Below, in pieces: positions 1 through 8,679 of a stretch of DNA of 64,000 nucleotides. Position numbers and translations under genes: made by a program. Each line of letters opens with the position of its first letter. The first letter of the stretch is position 1. Below the pieces are notes generated by a model. That model saw nothing but the letters and a program-made list of their open reading frames with translations. It was not told the DNA's origin and did not search any database. Source of the DNA: Finegoldia magna_J (GTDB lineage Bacteria; Bacillota; Clostridia; Tissierellales; Peptoniphilaceae); the NCBI RefSeq assembly GCF_002243175.1, contig NZ_NDYF01000012.1:62001-126000 (forward strand), read 5' to 3'.

Positions 1-2
1 GA

Positions 3-182
3 AAAAAAGTTGGTTATGAATTCCCAATAATTGCAACAGGCGGTGACAATGAACAAAATGTTATCGATACGATAAATGCTGGAGCAAATGCTTTAAGTTA
101 TACTCCGCCAACATCGGGAGAAATTTTCCACAAAGTAATGGCAAATTACAGACAAGATATGAGAGAAAAGCAAGATGAGTAA
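3..182 (+). CDS. C-terminal fragment of a probable TIM-barrel protein
   Basis: Partial reading frame entering from the left edge and ending at TAA 180-182. The 59 visible residues contain IIATGG and, about 18 residues later, AGANALSYTPP. This resembles the last phosphate-binding strand and loop of a (beta/alpha)8 barrel, but I cannot name the enzyme from the tail. Its stop overlaps the start of bioY by 8 bases, so the two are translationally coupled and belong to one operon. The family assignment is inference; that it is a real gene end is well supported by the overlap. Confidence 0.6.
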   Translation, partial: KKVGYEFPIIATGGDNEQNVIDTINAGANALSYTPPTSGEIFHKVMANYRQDMREKQDE

Positions 183-708
183 AAGTATCGATACAAAAGA
201 ACTCATCAAAATTGCTTTATTCAGTGCACTAATAATAATTGGATCTTATATTATAATCCCATTATTCCCAGTTCCTATATCTTTACAAAGTTTGTTTGCG
301 ATAGCATCGGGATATTATTTGAGTAAAAAATACGCAAATATGTCAGTTTTATTGTACATTATATTAGGTCTTATTGGTCTTCCAGTTTTTGCTGGAGGAA
401 AAGGTGGAATGCAGGCAATATTTTCACCAAGCTTTGGTTATGTAATTGGATTTTTGGCACAAACTTTTTATGTAAAATTCAAAGACCGTAACCTTTCAAG
501 ACTCAAACTTTTTATCATGTTCATGGTGTCATCACTTATAATTTACGCTTTTGGTGTGATATACATGGGAATATTTTTCAAATTATCTAATAAACAATTC
601 GACCTATGGAAATTGTTATTCACTGGTATGATAGTCTTCTTACCTGGAGATATTTTAAAAGCATTAGTGTTTAGTTTTGTTACAAAAAGAGTAGAAAAAT
701 ACATTTAA
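175..708 (+). CDS. bioY: BioY, substrate-binding (S) component of biotin ECF transporter
   Basis: 177-residue hydrophobic protein with about six membrane segments, the usual size for BioY. The family-typical stretch after the second helix is present: IPLFPVPISLQSLFAI, then LGLIGLPVFAGGKGG. BioY captures biotin in the membrane and works with the shared EcfT/EcfA energising module, which is not encoded in this window. The ATG lies inside the end of the upstream gene (8-base overlap). The last five codons and the stop form the first unit of a five-copy 22-bp repeat, so the C-terminus (VEKYI) sits in unstable DNA. No biotin synthesis genes are visible, which fits a scavenger. Confidence 0.9.
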   Translation: MSKSIDTKELIKIALFSALIIIGSYIIIPLFPVPISLQSLFAIASGYYLSKKYANMSVLLYIILGLIGLPVFAGGKGGMQAIFSPSFGYVIGFLAQTFYVKFKDRNLSRLKLFIMFMVSSLIIYAFGVIYMGIFFKLSNKQFDLWKLLFTGMIVFLPGDILKALVFSFVTKRVEKYI

Positions 709-800
709 AAAAGTAGAAAAATACATTTAAAAAAGTAGAAAAATACATTTAAAAAAGTAGAAAAATACATTTAAAAAAGTAGAAAAATACATTTAAAAAA
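691..800. repeat. Five perfect tandem copies of a 22-bp unit across the bioY stop codon
   Basis: Units begin at 691, 713, 735, 757 and 779; each reads gtagaaaaatacatttaaaa plus two more A. The first unit encodes the last five residues of BioY and its TAA. The remaining four are noncoding and run straight into the terminator. The copies are identical, which points to recent expansion by slipped-strand replication. Because 22 is not a multiple of three, copies inserted before the stop would shift frame, but expansion behind the stop leaves BioY unchanged. Confidence 0.95.
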
Positions 801-846
801 GTCATACAAGTTTGATGAAAAAATCAAATTTGTATGACTTTTTTTT
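795..846. terminator. Bidirectional terminator between bioY and fni
   Basis: A near-perfect inverted repeat (795-816 with 823-844) around core gtcatacaagtttgat has one G-T wobble and a 6-base loop. It is bounded by A and T runs, so it can end transcripts from bioY (plus) and from fni (minus). Confidence 0.9.
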
Positions 847-1855
847 ATTCTGTAATTTCTTTTAATTTTCCAAATATTTTGTAGTCTACATTTTTCAATT
901 CACTGATATTTCTTGCCCCAAGCATTACCATAAGCATTTTTAATTTATAAATCAAGCTATCCAAAAATTCCTTAGCAAATTCATAACCACCATGCATTAA
1001 ATAAGATAACACTTCGCCACTCATTGCTGTCATATCTGCCCCAAGGACTAGTGCTTTTACAATATCAATTGCTGTTTTTATGCCACCACTTGCGATTAAA
1101 AACAAATCATCAGGCTTGTCTTGCATCTCCAATAAGATTTTCGCCGTAGGAATTCCCCAACAATAAAATTCAGAAAATTCCATATCAAACCTTCTATTAT
1201 CTTCTATTTCAGAAAAATTCGTTCCGCCAAATCCTGCAATATCAATGTATCTAACTCCCAAATCGTATAAATCATAGATTGTTTTCTTACTCATTCCGTA
1301 ACCTACTTCTTTTACGATTATCGGAACATCTACATTATCTACGATATTTTTGATGTTATCTTTAATTCCAGAAAATTCTCTGTCTCCTTCTTCCATGATC
1401 AATTCTTGAATTGGATTTAAGTGAAGGCCAAACATATCAGCATCTATCATTTCAATTGCTTTTTTAACTGATTCCAAGCTTTCTCTTGCAGAAAGATTTC
1501 CTATTACGATGTTTTCATTTTTTGTCAAATTTTCTCGTACAAGTTCGAAACTTTCAATCGCTTCTGGTTCAACAAGAGCTATTTTTTGACTACCAACAGC
1601 CATTGGAATATTGAATGTCTTACATAATCTCGCCAAATCCTCATTGATGTCACAGCAGGAATCTCCGCCACCAGTCATGGCGTTTATCATGAAAGGATAG
1701 TCAATTTTCTTGCCGTTAAATTCCATCGACAAATCGACATCATTCAAATCTATTTCAGGTAGTGATGTGTGCTCCAAATAAACACAATCAAATAAGTTAT
1801 TGCCCCTGTATTCTGATTTTAAATAATTTTCAATGTGTTCTTGCTTTCTTTCCAC
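845..1855 (-). CDS. fni: Type 2 isopentenyl-diphosphate delta-isomerase (FMN-dependent)
   Basis: Interconverts isopentenyl and dimethylallyl diphosphate. About 336 residues. Family signatures seen: N-terminal RKQEHIENYL, the MTGGG glycine-rich segment, SARESLESVKKAIEMIDAD with downstream LHLNPIQELIMEEGDR, VPIIVKEVGYGMS, and IASGGIKTAIDIVKALVLGA near the phosphate/FMN site. The start is taken as GTG at 1855 because GGGAGG lies 7 bases upstream; a longer frame from TTG 1876 would place that ribosome-binding site inside the coding region. It lies 26 bases behind the LCP gene, so they are probably cotranscribed. Type 2 enzymes usually accompany the mevalonate pathway in Gram-positive cocci, which is context only here. 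Confidence 0.92.
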   Translation of the reverse strand: MERKQEHIENYLKSEYRGNNLFDCVYLEHTSLPEIDLNDVDLSMEFNGKKIDYPFMINAMTGGGDSCCDINEDLARLCKTFNIPMAVGSQKIALVEPEAIESFELVRENLTKNENIVIGNLSARESLESVKKAIEMIDADMFGLHLNPIQELIMEEGDREFSGIKDNIKNIVDNVDVPIIVKEVGYGMSKKTIYDLYDLGVRYIDIAGFGGTNFSEIEDNRRFDMEFSEFYCWGIPTAKILLEMQDKPDDLFLIASGGIKTAIDIVKALVLGADMTAMSGEVLSYLMHGGYEFAKEFLDSLIYKLKMLMVMLGARNISELKNVDYKIFGKLKEITE

Positions 1856-1881
1856 AAAAATACCTCCCAAAAACAAAACCG

Positions 1882-2835
1882 CTAATTATTTTGAGATTCT
1901 TCCTCATCTTCTTTTCTGTCATTATCATTAGTGGTTTGATCATCCAGTTTGTATTCAGCAAATAATCTGTCTACAATTTCTGGTAATTGTTCTTCATCCG
2001 CCATATACCAACTAATTCCATCATCTTTGTATTCTCCTGGCAGTATATAGCTATGTATTTTGCTAGATGAAAAGTTAGGAAGTTTTGTAAGATAAGCAGT
2101 CATATCCCCTAGTGGGATATTTGTCTTAACATCTCTTTTGAATATTTCAATCATCTTTGGCATTTTTGTAATATTTGCAGGACTTAATAATTGATCCATC
2201 AATGTTTTTATAAAATAATGTTGATTTTCAATTCTAGCTTCATCAGATCCACCTAATGGATGACGTGCCCTTACATATTGTAACGCTTCATCTCCGTTAA
2301 GTTTTGATTTCCCTTTTGGAATACGGATATGTCTTGATTCGACAACTATTTCAGCTGGTGAATCAACTTCAACTCCACCCATAGCATCTACTATGTGTTC
2401 AACACTATCAAAATCAACCTCAACGTAATAATCCAAATCTATTCCCAATAAATCTCTCAACGCTTTTAAAGATCCCTTCGCACCTTCATAAGCGTGTGCC
2501 GCATTTACTTTGTGAATGTTTCCATTCAATCTAATTTGAGTATCTCTTGGCACAGACAGTATGTCCACATTACCAGAATTAAAGTTAACTTTACAAACCA
2601 TTATAGTATCAGATCTTTGATGATCTGTTGTGCTTACTTCCTTGTCAATTCCTAAAAGTACAAACAAAAATTCATCCGGTATGTTTTGTTCAATTACATT
2701 GTTTTTTCCTAATTCATCGCCTTTAATATCAGAGCCAGTTGTTTTTAAGCTTCCCAAAAATTTACCAGCACCGAAATACACTCCCAAAAATAGTGCTAGC
2801 GAAATAAAAAAGACAATAACAGCTCTTTTTTTCAT
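1882..2835 (-). CDS. LytR-CpsA-Psr (LCP) family cell-wall glycopolymer transferase
   Basis: 317 residues: a short cytoplasmic N-terminus, one membrane helix (AVIVFFISLALFLGVYFGAG) and an extracellular LCP domain. LCP hallmarks are present: LLGIDKE, RSDTIMVCKVN, ILSVPRDTQI, NAAHAYEGAKGS and YVRARH; the conserved Arg and Asp residues coordinate the polyprenyl pyrophosphate head group in this family. Such proteins attach teichoic acid-like or capsular polymers to peptidoglycan. Start chosen at ATG 2835 (MKKRAV) because GGAGG lies 5 bases upstream; the TTG at 2847 overlaps that site. The acidic C-terminal tail (about 20 residues) is low complexity. First gene of a pair with fni. Confidence 0.9.
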   Translation of the reverse strand: MKKRAVIVFFISLALFLGVYFGAGKFLGSLKTTGSDIKGDELGKNNVIEQNIPDEFLFVLLGIDKEVSTTDHQRSDTIMVCKVNFNSGNVDILSVPRDTQIRLNGNIHKVNAAHAYEGAKGSLKALRDLLGIDLDYYVEVDFDSVEHIVDAMGGVEVDSPAEIVVESRHIRIPKGKSKLNGDEALQYVRARHPLGGSDEARIENQHYFIKTLMDQLLSPANITKMPKMIEIFKRDVKTNIPLGDMTAYLTKLPNFSSSKIHSYILPGEYKDDGISWYMADEEQLPEIVDRLFAEYKLDDQTTNDNDRKEDEEESQNN

Positions 2836-2862
2836 TCTTTCCTCCAATTACTTTCTTAATGA

Positions 2863-2892
2863 ACAAAGCACTCGGATTTACCGGTGCTTTGT
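2863..2892 (-). promoter_or_regulatory. Stable hairpin in the 5' leader of the LCP gene
   Basis: ACAAAGCAC and CGG pair with CCG and GTGCTTTGT around a 5-base loop, with one bulge. There is no T run on either strand, so it is not an ordinary terminator. A TATAAT hexamer at 2911-2916 (minus) would place transcription start just upstream, leaving the hairpin in the leader. It may stabilise the mRNA or end the upstream transcript inefficiently; the function is unknown. Confidence 0.5.
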
Positions 2893-2958
2893 CATAACAC
2901 TTATTTAATTATATCAAAAACAATGAAAATTTACACTAATTTTGATTTTTTGTAAGTT

Positions 2959-5900
2959 TTAATTATTAATTTTCTCTTTTGCTTGTGAAAGCATAAGCTT
3001 GATTCTGTTAATTTGATTTACTTCACTTGCACCAGGATCGTAGTCAATTGGAATTATGTTTGCTTGTGGATACAATTGTCTAATTCTCTTAATAACGCCT
3101 TTTCCTGTGATATGGTTAGGAAGACAACCAAATGGTTGAATACATACAATGTTGTTAGCATTGATATGAATTAATTCTATCATTTCCGCAGTCAACAACC
3201 AACCTTCACCGTATTGATTTCCAAGCGATACAACTTCTTGTGCATAATCTTCTAATTCTTGTATCTTAAGTAGATGAGTAAACTTCGATTTGATTAATTG
3301 ATTTCTGATGTATTTTCTATAATGTTCAATCAAATTTACTCCCATGTTACACATAAATCCTGTGAATTTGGATTTGGATAAGAAGTTTCCTTTATGGTAT
3401 TCATTTCTCAAACAATAAAGTACAAAATCAGTCAAATCAGGCATTACAACTTCACAGCCTTCTTTTTCCAATAAATCTTGCAAATTATTATTAGCTTGAG
3501 GAAGATATTTTACGAGAATTTCTCCGACAATACCAACTTTTGGTTTTTGTATATCCAATAATTCTATTTTTGAGAAATCTTCAATAATTTCATCGACAGT
3601 TTGTCTAAATAGTTTTGAACTTGATTTCAAAACTCGCTTTTGACATTCTTCAATCCATTTTTGTTTTAAAGTATCAGTTTCTTTTTCCTTTTCATAGGCT
3701 CTTGTGAAGTTTGATAATCTCATTATCAAGTCCCCATATAATACTGCAACAATCATTTTTTGTAATACTAATGGTGAAAGATTAAATCCTTCGTTTGTTT
3801 CGATATTTTGCCAAGAAATAGCAATTACAGGAATATTTTCGTATCCTGCTTCTTTTAACGCTTTTCTTATGAATCCAACATAGTTACTTGCTCTGCACGC
3901 TCCACCAGTTTGACTCATTAATAAAGCTAGTTTGTCAGTGTCATATCTACCAGAATTTATAGCTTCCATCATTTGTCCAACAACAGTTATAGATGGATAA
4001 CAAGCGTCGTTGTTTACATATTTTAATCCTTCATCGATTACTTTTGAATTAACATCTTTCAAAAATTCCACCTTGTAGCCATTATCTTTAAATAATGATT
4101 CCATTATCTCAAAGTGATCTGGCGCCATTTGTGGTGCTAGAATCGTGTATTCTTCTTTCATTTTTTTAGTGAATTCAACTTTTTCGACGTGATATGATTT
4201 TTTCACATTTGGAACGAAGTTTTTCTTTTCAAGCGCTTGTATCAATGATCTTATTCTAATTTTAACAGCTCCCAAATTGCTTATTTCGTCAATTTTTAAA
4301 ACAGTATATATTTTTCCTTTTGCAGACAAAATTTCATTAACTTGGTCTGTAGTTACAGCATCAATTCCGCAACCAAATGAATTTAGTTGAACCATTTCCA
4401 AATCTTCGCTGTTTCCAACAATTTCTGCTGCTCTGTAAAGTCTTGAGTGATAAACCCATTGATCCAATACTCTCAAATCGCTATCTACATCGTCATCGTA
4501 ATCAATTATAGAATCTTCTGACAAAACTCCTAGACCTAATGAAGTGATAAGCTCAGGGATTCCGTGATTGATTTCTGAATCGATATGATATGGTCTACCA
4601 GCTAACACAATTGCTTTTTTGCCCATTTCACGAATTTTGGACAAAGCTTTCTTTCCTTCAACCTTTACATCTTTTCTGTATTTTTCAAGTTCATCCCATG
4701 CTCTATCAACGCTGTTAGAAATGTCCTTATCAGAAAGTCCTAGCTCTTTTAATTCGTCGATAAGTCTTGTCTTTAATTTATTTTTATCTTGGAATGATAT
4801 AAATGGGTTAAAATACTTCGTGTTTTTCAATCCATCTACATTATTTTTTATAACTTCCGGATATCCAGTAACTACTGGACAGTTAATGTGATTATTCGCC
4901 TTATCGTATTCTTGTTTTTCAAAAAATACCGAAGGATAGAATATCATATCGACATTTTTTTCTAATAAATCTTCAATGTGACCGTGAACTAATTTTGCAG
5001 GATAACAACATGTTTCACTTGTAATCGAAGAAATTCCTTTTTCATAAATTTCTCTTGATGATTTTGAGGACAATACAACTCTGTATCCTAAATTCGTGAA
5101 GAATGTATGCCAGAAAGGATAATTTTCATACATATTCAAAACTCTAGGAAGTCCTACAGTTGCTCTTGCTTTATCTTCTGAAATGCTCTTATATCCAAAT
5201 AATCTTTTGTTTTTATAGTCGTACATATTTGGAAGCTTGTCCTTTTTATCTAGACTAATTCCAGCTCCTCTTTCGCATCTATTTCCAGTTACAAACTTTT
5301 TGCCATTTGCAAATTTGTTTATAGTTAATTTGCAATGGTTAGAACAGTATTTACATTCTGCTTGTTCTTGAGTGTATTCAAATTTTTCAAGTTCGTCTTC
5401 AGATAAAATCGTAGAATACCCTGTTGATTTTTCTTTTGCAATCAACGCCATTCCCATAGCTCCCATAAGCCCTGAAATATTTGGTCTTGTAGGAACCTTA
5501 CCTGTGATTTTTTCGAAAGCTCTTAAAATCGCATCACCGTAGAATGTACCACCTTGAACTACAATGTGTTCTCCTAATTTTGATGGATCTCTAAGTTTAA
5601 TAACTTTTTGGATTGCGTTTTTGATTACTGAATAACACAAACCTGCTGCAATATCGCTTACACTGGCGCCTTCTTTTTGTGCTTGTTTTACTTTTGAATT
5701 CATAAAAACTGTACATCTTGAACCTAAATCTACAGGATTTTCTGATTCAAGTGCTTTTTGTTGAAATTCTTGTACAGATAAATTCAAACTATGAGCAAAT
5801 GTTTCAATAAATGATCCACATCCAGAAGAACATGCTTCGTTTAATTGAATAGAATCAATTATTCCATCATTTACATGCATAGCTTTCATGTCTTGACCGC

Positions 5901-7164
5901 CAATATCCAAAACAAAATCAACATCTGGATCAAAGTATCTAGCAGCAGTCAAATGCGCTATTGTCTCTACTTCGCCAAAATCTACCGACAAAGCTTGTTT
6001 TATAAAATCTTCACCATAACCTGTTATACCACTACTTGCAATTTTTTGATTATCATTTAGTTTAGAATAAATTACAGATAATTGTTCCTTGACTAAATCA
6101 AGTGGATTACCTTGGTTATTTGCATAAAAATCGTAAACAATGTTGCAATCTTCATCAATTACTACAATTTTACTAGTAGTTGAACCCGCATCAATTCCCA
6201 AATACAAGTTTCCTTGTACTTCGTCAAGATTTTTGAATTTTACGTTAGATTTTTTGTGATTTTCGTAAAATTCTTCTTTTTCATTCTCATTTTTAAATAG
6301 TGGCTCGAGTATTAATTCATCATCAATTTCTTGCTTTTTGTCATAAGATCTGTTTAACAAATCTTCATACTTCACAACTTCTTCATCCATTGATGCAATA
6401 GCCGCTCCCAATGCTACAAATACTTGCGCATTTTCAGGGCTGTAGAATGTATTCACACCGTCATCTAATGTCGTGATGAATCTATTTCTTAATTCTGATA
6501 AGAAATAAAGTGGTCCACCCAAAAATACGATGTTCCCTTCAATAGGTCTTCCACAAGCAAGATTTGATATTGTTTGATTGACAACAGATTGGAATACACT
6601 CACTGCCATGTCTTCTTTTGTTGCACCTTGGTTGATCAAGGCTTGAATATCAGTTTTTGCGTACACTCCGCATCTACTTGCAATCGAAAATATTTTTTTG
6701 TAATCTTTTGCTAATTCGTTAAGACCAGAAGCATCTGTCTTTAACAAAGCTGCCATTTGGTCGATGAATGCTCCAGTTCCACCTGCGCAGATGGAGTTCA
6801 TTCTTTGTTCTACGTTTCCTTTTAAATAAGTTATCTTACTGTCTTCTCCCCCAAGCTCAATGCATACATCGGCATTAGGGATATATTTTTTTATAGCTGT
6901 AGTCCCAGCCACAACTTCTTGTATAAATTCGATACTCAAATTATCTTCAACATACATTCCGCCACTTCCAGTGACCATGATTGTACAATCGCTGTTTTTG
7001 AACTCTGGATGTGAATCGTATGCTTGTTTAAGAACATTTTTGGTAGTTTCTTCTATGTCAGAACGATGTCTAGTGTATTCTTGAAATAAAATTTCGTAGT
7101 TTTCATTTATAATGACAAGTTTGACAGTTGTTGAACCTACATCTAATCCCATGTGGATTTTCAT
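2959..7164 (-). CDS. Giant acyl-CoA dehydratase activase fusion (two BadF/HgdC ATPase modules plus DUF2229 and 2-hydroxyacyl dehydratase-like regions)
   Basis: 1401 residues, ATG 7164 with GGAGGG upstream. Residues 1-260 form an ASKHA ATPase (GLDVGSTTVKLV; GGEDSK) with Cys126 (ICAGGTGAF) and Cys165 (SRCGVYAKTD), matching the two cluster-ligand cysteines of the 2-hydroxyglutaryl-CoA dehydratase activator. A second complete module starts near 318 (LGIDAGSTTSKIV) with CSSGCGSF and SRCTVF. Near 605 follows a cysteine patch (CKYCSNHC), then a DUF2229-like domain with HGIPELITSLGL and FGCGIDAV, and C-terminal dehydratase-like segments (MSQTGGACRASNY, QPFGCLPNHI). In homodimeric activators one [4Fe-4S] bridges two subunits; here both halves are in one chain. 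The substrate is unknown. It stands alone, not next to a dehydratase. Confidence 0.85.
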   Translation of the reverse strand: MKIHMGLDVGSTTVKLVIINENYEILFQEYTRHRSDIEETTKNVLKQAYDSHPEFKNSDCTIMVTGSGGMYVEDNLSIEFIQEVVAGTTAIKKYIPNADVCIELGGEDSKITYLKGNVEQRMNSICAGGTGAFIDQMAALLKTDASGLNELAKDYKKIFSIASRCGVYAKTDIQALINQGATKEDMAVSVFQSVVNQTISNLACGRPIEGNIVFLGGPLYFLSELRNRFITTLDDGVNTFYSPENAQVFVALGAAIASMDEEVVKYEDLLNRSYDKKQEIDDELILEPLFKNENEKEEFYENHKKSNVKFKNLDEVQGNLYLGIDAGSTTSKIVVIDEDCNIVYDFYANNQGNPLDLVKEQLSVIYSKLNDNQKIASSGITGYGEDFIKQALSVDFGEVETIAHLTAARYFDPDVDFVLDIGGQDMKAMHVNDGIIDSIQLNEACSSGCGSFIETFAHSLNLSVQEFQQKALESENPVDLGSRCTVFMNSKVKQAQKEGASVSDIAAGLCYSVIKNAIQKVIKLRDPSKLGEHIVVQGGTFYGDAILRAFEKITGKVPTRPNISGLMGAMGMALIAKEKSTGYSTILSEDELEKFEYTQEQAECKYCSNHCKLTINKFANGKKFVTGNRCERGAGISLDKKDKLPNMYDYKNKRLFGYKSISEDKARATVGLPRVLNMYENYPFWHTFFTNLGYRVVLSSKSSREIYEKGISSITSETCCYPAKLVHGHIEDLLEKNVDMIFYPSVFFEKQEYDKANNHINCPVVTGYPEVIKNNVDGLKNTKYFNPFISFQDKNKLKTRLIDELKELGLSDKDISNSVDRAWDELEKYRKDVKVEGKKALSKIREMGKKAIVLAGRPYHIDSEINHGIPELITSLGLGVLSEDSIIDYDDDVDSDLRVLDQWVYHSRLYRAAEIVGNSEDLEMVQLNSFGCGIDAVTTDQVNEILSAKGKIYTVLKIDEISNLGAVKIRIRSLIQALEKKNFVPNVKKSYHVEKVEFTKKMKEEYTILAPQMAPDHFEIMESLFKDNGYKVEFLKDVNSKVIDEGLKYVNNDACYPSITVVGQMMEAINSGRYDTDKLALLMSQTGGACRASNYVGFIRKALKEAGYENIPVIAISWQNIETNEGFNLSPLVLQKMIVAVLYGDLIMRLSNFTRAYEKEKETDTLKQKWIEECQKRVLKSSSKLFRQTVDEIIEDFSKIELLDIQKPKVGIVGEILVKYLPQANNNLQDLLEKEGCEVVMPDLTDFVLYCLRNEYHKGNFLSKSKFTGFMCNMGVNLIEHYRKYIRNQLIKSKFTHLLKIQELEDYAQEVVSLGNQYGEGWLLTAEMIELIHINANNIVCIQPFGCLPNHITGKGVIKRIRQLYPQANIIPIDYDPGASEVNQINRIKLMLSQAKEKINN

Positions 7165-7235
7165 TGTGTTAATCCCTCCATATTCCTATACTAAGTAAGT
7201 ATATTTCAAAAGCACAAAAACTTCAATAAATTTTT

Positions 7236-8118
7236 TTATGTATTGTATGTTTTAATTTTACTATTTATCTCAGAAATTACTTTCAGTTTATCACAAGACC
7301 ATTTAGGCAGATAAAGTTTCGGCTTGTAAGCATCTCCAGTCATTCTATGCACAACTGTATCCTCGTTTAAAATTTTGAAACTATCTACGACCCAATCAGT
7401 GTACTCATTCATCATCAAAATTTTGAATTTGTTTTGTAGATAATAATCGTACAATCTTGAATCTGTTTGTATATATAACGAATGAATTTTGATTCCCCAA
7501 ATATCGTGTTTTTGTGTTTGGTACACACTTTCCAAGAAATCATCTTCACTTTCATGAGGAAGTCCAGCAATTACATGTGATATTACTTTTATTCCATTAT
7601 CCATTAGTTTTTTTTGCCATATCAAAATAAACTTCATTGCTGTAAGCTCGATTGATTAATTCTATTGTAGACTTTTTTGTAGATTGAAGTCCCATTTCAA
7701 CCCAAATATCAACCTTTTTGTTGATTTCGCTCAATAATTTTATCTTCTCATCATCCAAACAGTCTCCTCTTGTTGCGATATCAAGCACAAGTATATTTTC
7801 GTTATCTATAGCATCTGAGTAAATTTTCCTAAGTTCATTTACAGGCTTATAAGTATTGGTAAACGATTGAAAATACGCAATAAATTTGTCAGCTTTTTTC
7901 TTTTCAGATAATCTTTTAATTTGCAATTCGACCTGATCTTTGATTGAATACTCATTAAAAGTAAATTCACCAGAACCACTTTCAGAACAGAAAATACAAC
8001 CGTTAGAATTTTTTCTATTAGGACAACTGAATCCACCATCTAACGGTAATTTGTAAACTTTCGTACCGTATGTTTTTTTCAAATAATCACTTAATCTATT
8101 TATTTCTATTTTTTTCAC
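7236..8118 (-). pseudogene. Radical SAM protein of the YhcC/TIGR01212 type, broken by a one-base frameshift
   Basis: The first 173 codons (GTG 8118, AGGAGG just upstream) carry CPNRKNSNGCIFC, the radical SAM [4Fe-4S] CxxxxxxCxxC-type motif seen in this family, then LDIATRGDCLDDEKI and EMGLQSTKKSTIELINRAYS, and stop soon after FDMAKK. The family sequence continues in another frame (KKLMDNGIKVISHVIAGLPHE) to 7236. Both frames meet in a run of eight A on the coding strand (7608-7615); seven A would join them into about 293 residues, the normal family length. Possible causes are a real null mutation, phase variation, slippage, or a base-calling error. The end overlaps tadA by 23 bases. Confidence 0.85.
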
Positions 8119-8563
8119 GAATCCTCCTGAAAAAACTCTGCATCAATTCGACACACTCTTTTTCCATAATACTTTTTACTTCTATTTTATGATTGAGTCC
8201 TTCGTAATCATTTAATGAAATCAAAGACCCACAAGCTCCTCTTTTTTTGTCAAAAGCTCCGAACACAACTTTTGGTATTCTTGAATACACCAAAGCGCCT
8301 GTGCACATCACGCAAGGCTCCAATGTCACATACATAGTGCAATCGTCAAGCCTAAAATTACCGATAACTTCTGTAGCTTGATTGATAGCTTTTAGTTCTG
8401 CATGCATTGTCGCATTATTGTCTTTTTCCACACTGTTATAAGCCTGAGCAATTATTTCGCCATCTTTTACAATAACACAGCCTACAGGAACCTCATCCAT
8501 ATCATAAGCAATCTTAGCTTGTTCTATAGCTTTCATCATGAATTTTTCATCATTATTTTCCAT
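8096..8563 (-). CDS. tadA: tRNA-specific adenosine deaminase TadA
   Basis: Converts A34 to inosine in the tRNA-Arg(ACG) wobble position. 155 residues with the cytidine/deoxycytidylate deaminase fold. His54 and catalytic Glu56 are in HAELKAI, and the zinc cysteines Cys84 and Cys87 in PCVMCTGAL. The C-terminal FFRRIREKNR matches the basic tRNA-contacting tail of TadA, which distinguishes it from nucleoside deaminases. It overlaps the downstream radical SAM gene by 23 bases, so the two are probably cotranscribed and coupled. Confidence 0.93.
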   Translation of the reverse strand: MENNDEKFMMKAIEQAKIAYDMDEVPVGCVIVKDGEIIAQAYNSVEKDNNATMHAELKAINQATEVIGNFRLDDCTMYVTLEPCVMCTGALVYSRIPKVVFGAFDKKRGACGSLISLNDYEGLNHKIEVKSIMEKECVELMQSFFRRIREKNRNK

Positions 8564-8630
8564 AAATTATAAAACACCTTTCCTATCCGATTATATCAAA
8601 TAGTTTGTGTTATTTAAATTTGAATACGTA

Positions 8631-8659
8631 AATTGTTTGTGATATTCTTTATATATAAT
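8631..8659 (+). promoter_or_regulatory. Candidate promoter of prs
   Basis: TATAAT at 8654-8659 lies 20 bases before the prs start, with a poor -35 (AATTGT at 8631, 17-base spacing; TTGTTT at 8633 with 15). AAGGAGG at 8669-8675 is the ribosome-binding site. Confidence 0.45.
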
Positions 8660-8679
8660 GTAGTATTTAAGGAGGACTT

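Noticed and set aside
691..800. Tandem repeats considered as a CRISPR array
   Set aside because: Units are contiguous with no spacers, and only 22 bp long; no cas genes nearby.
2861..2895. Leader hairpin of the LCP gene as a terminator
   Set aside because: No T tract on either strand.
7597..8118. UGA recoding to explain the split radical SAM gene
   Set aside because: The premature stop is TAA and the two halves are in different frames; a homopolymer indel explains it.
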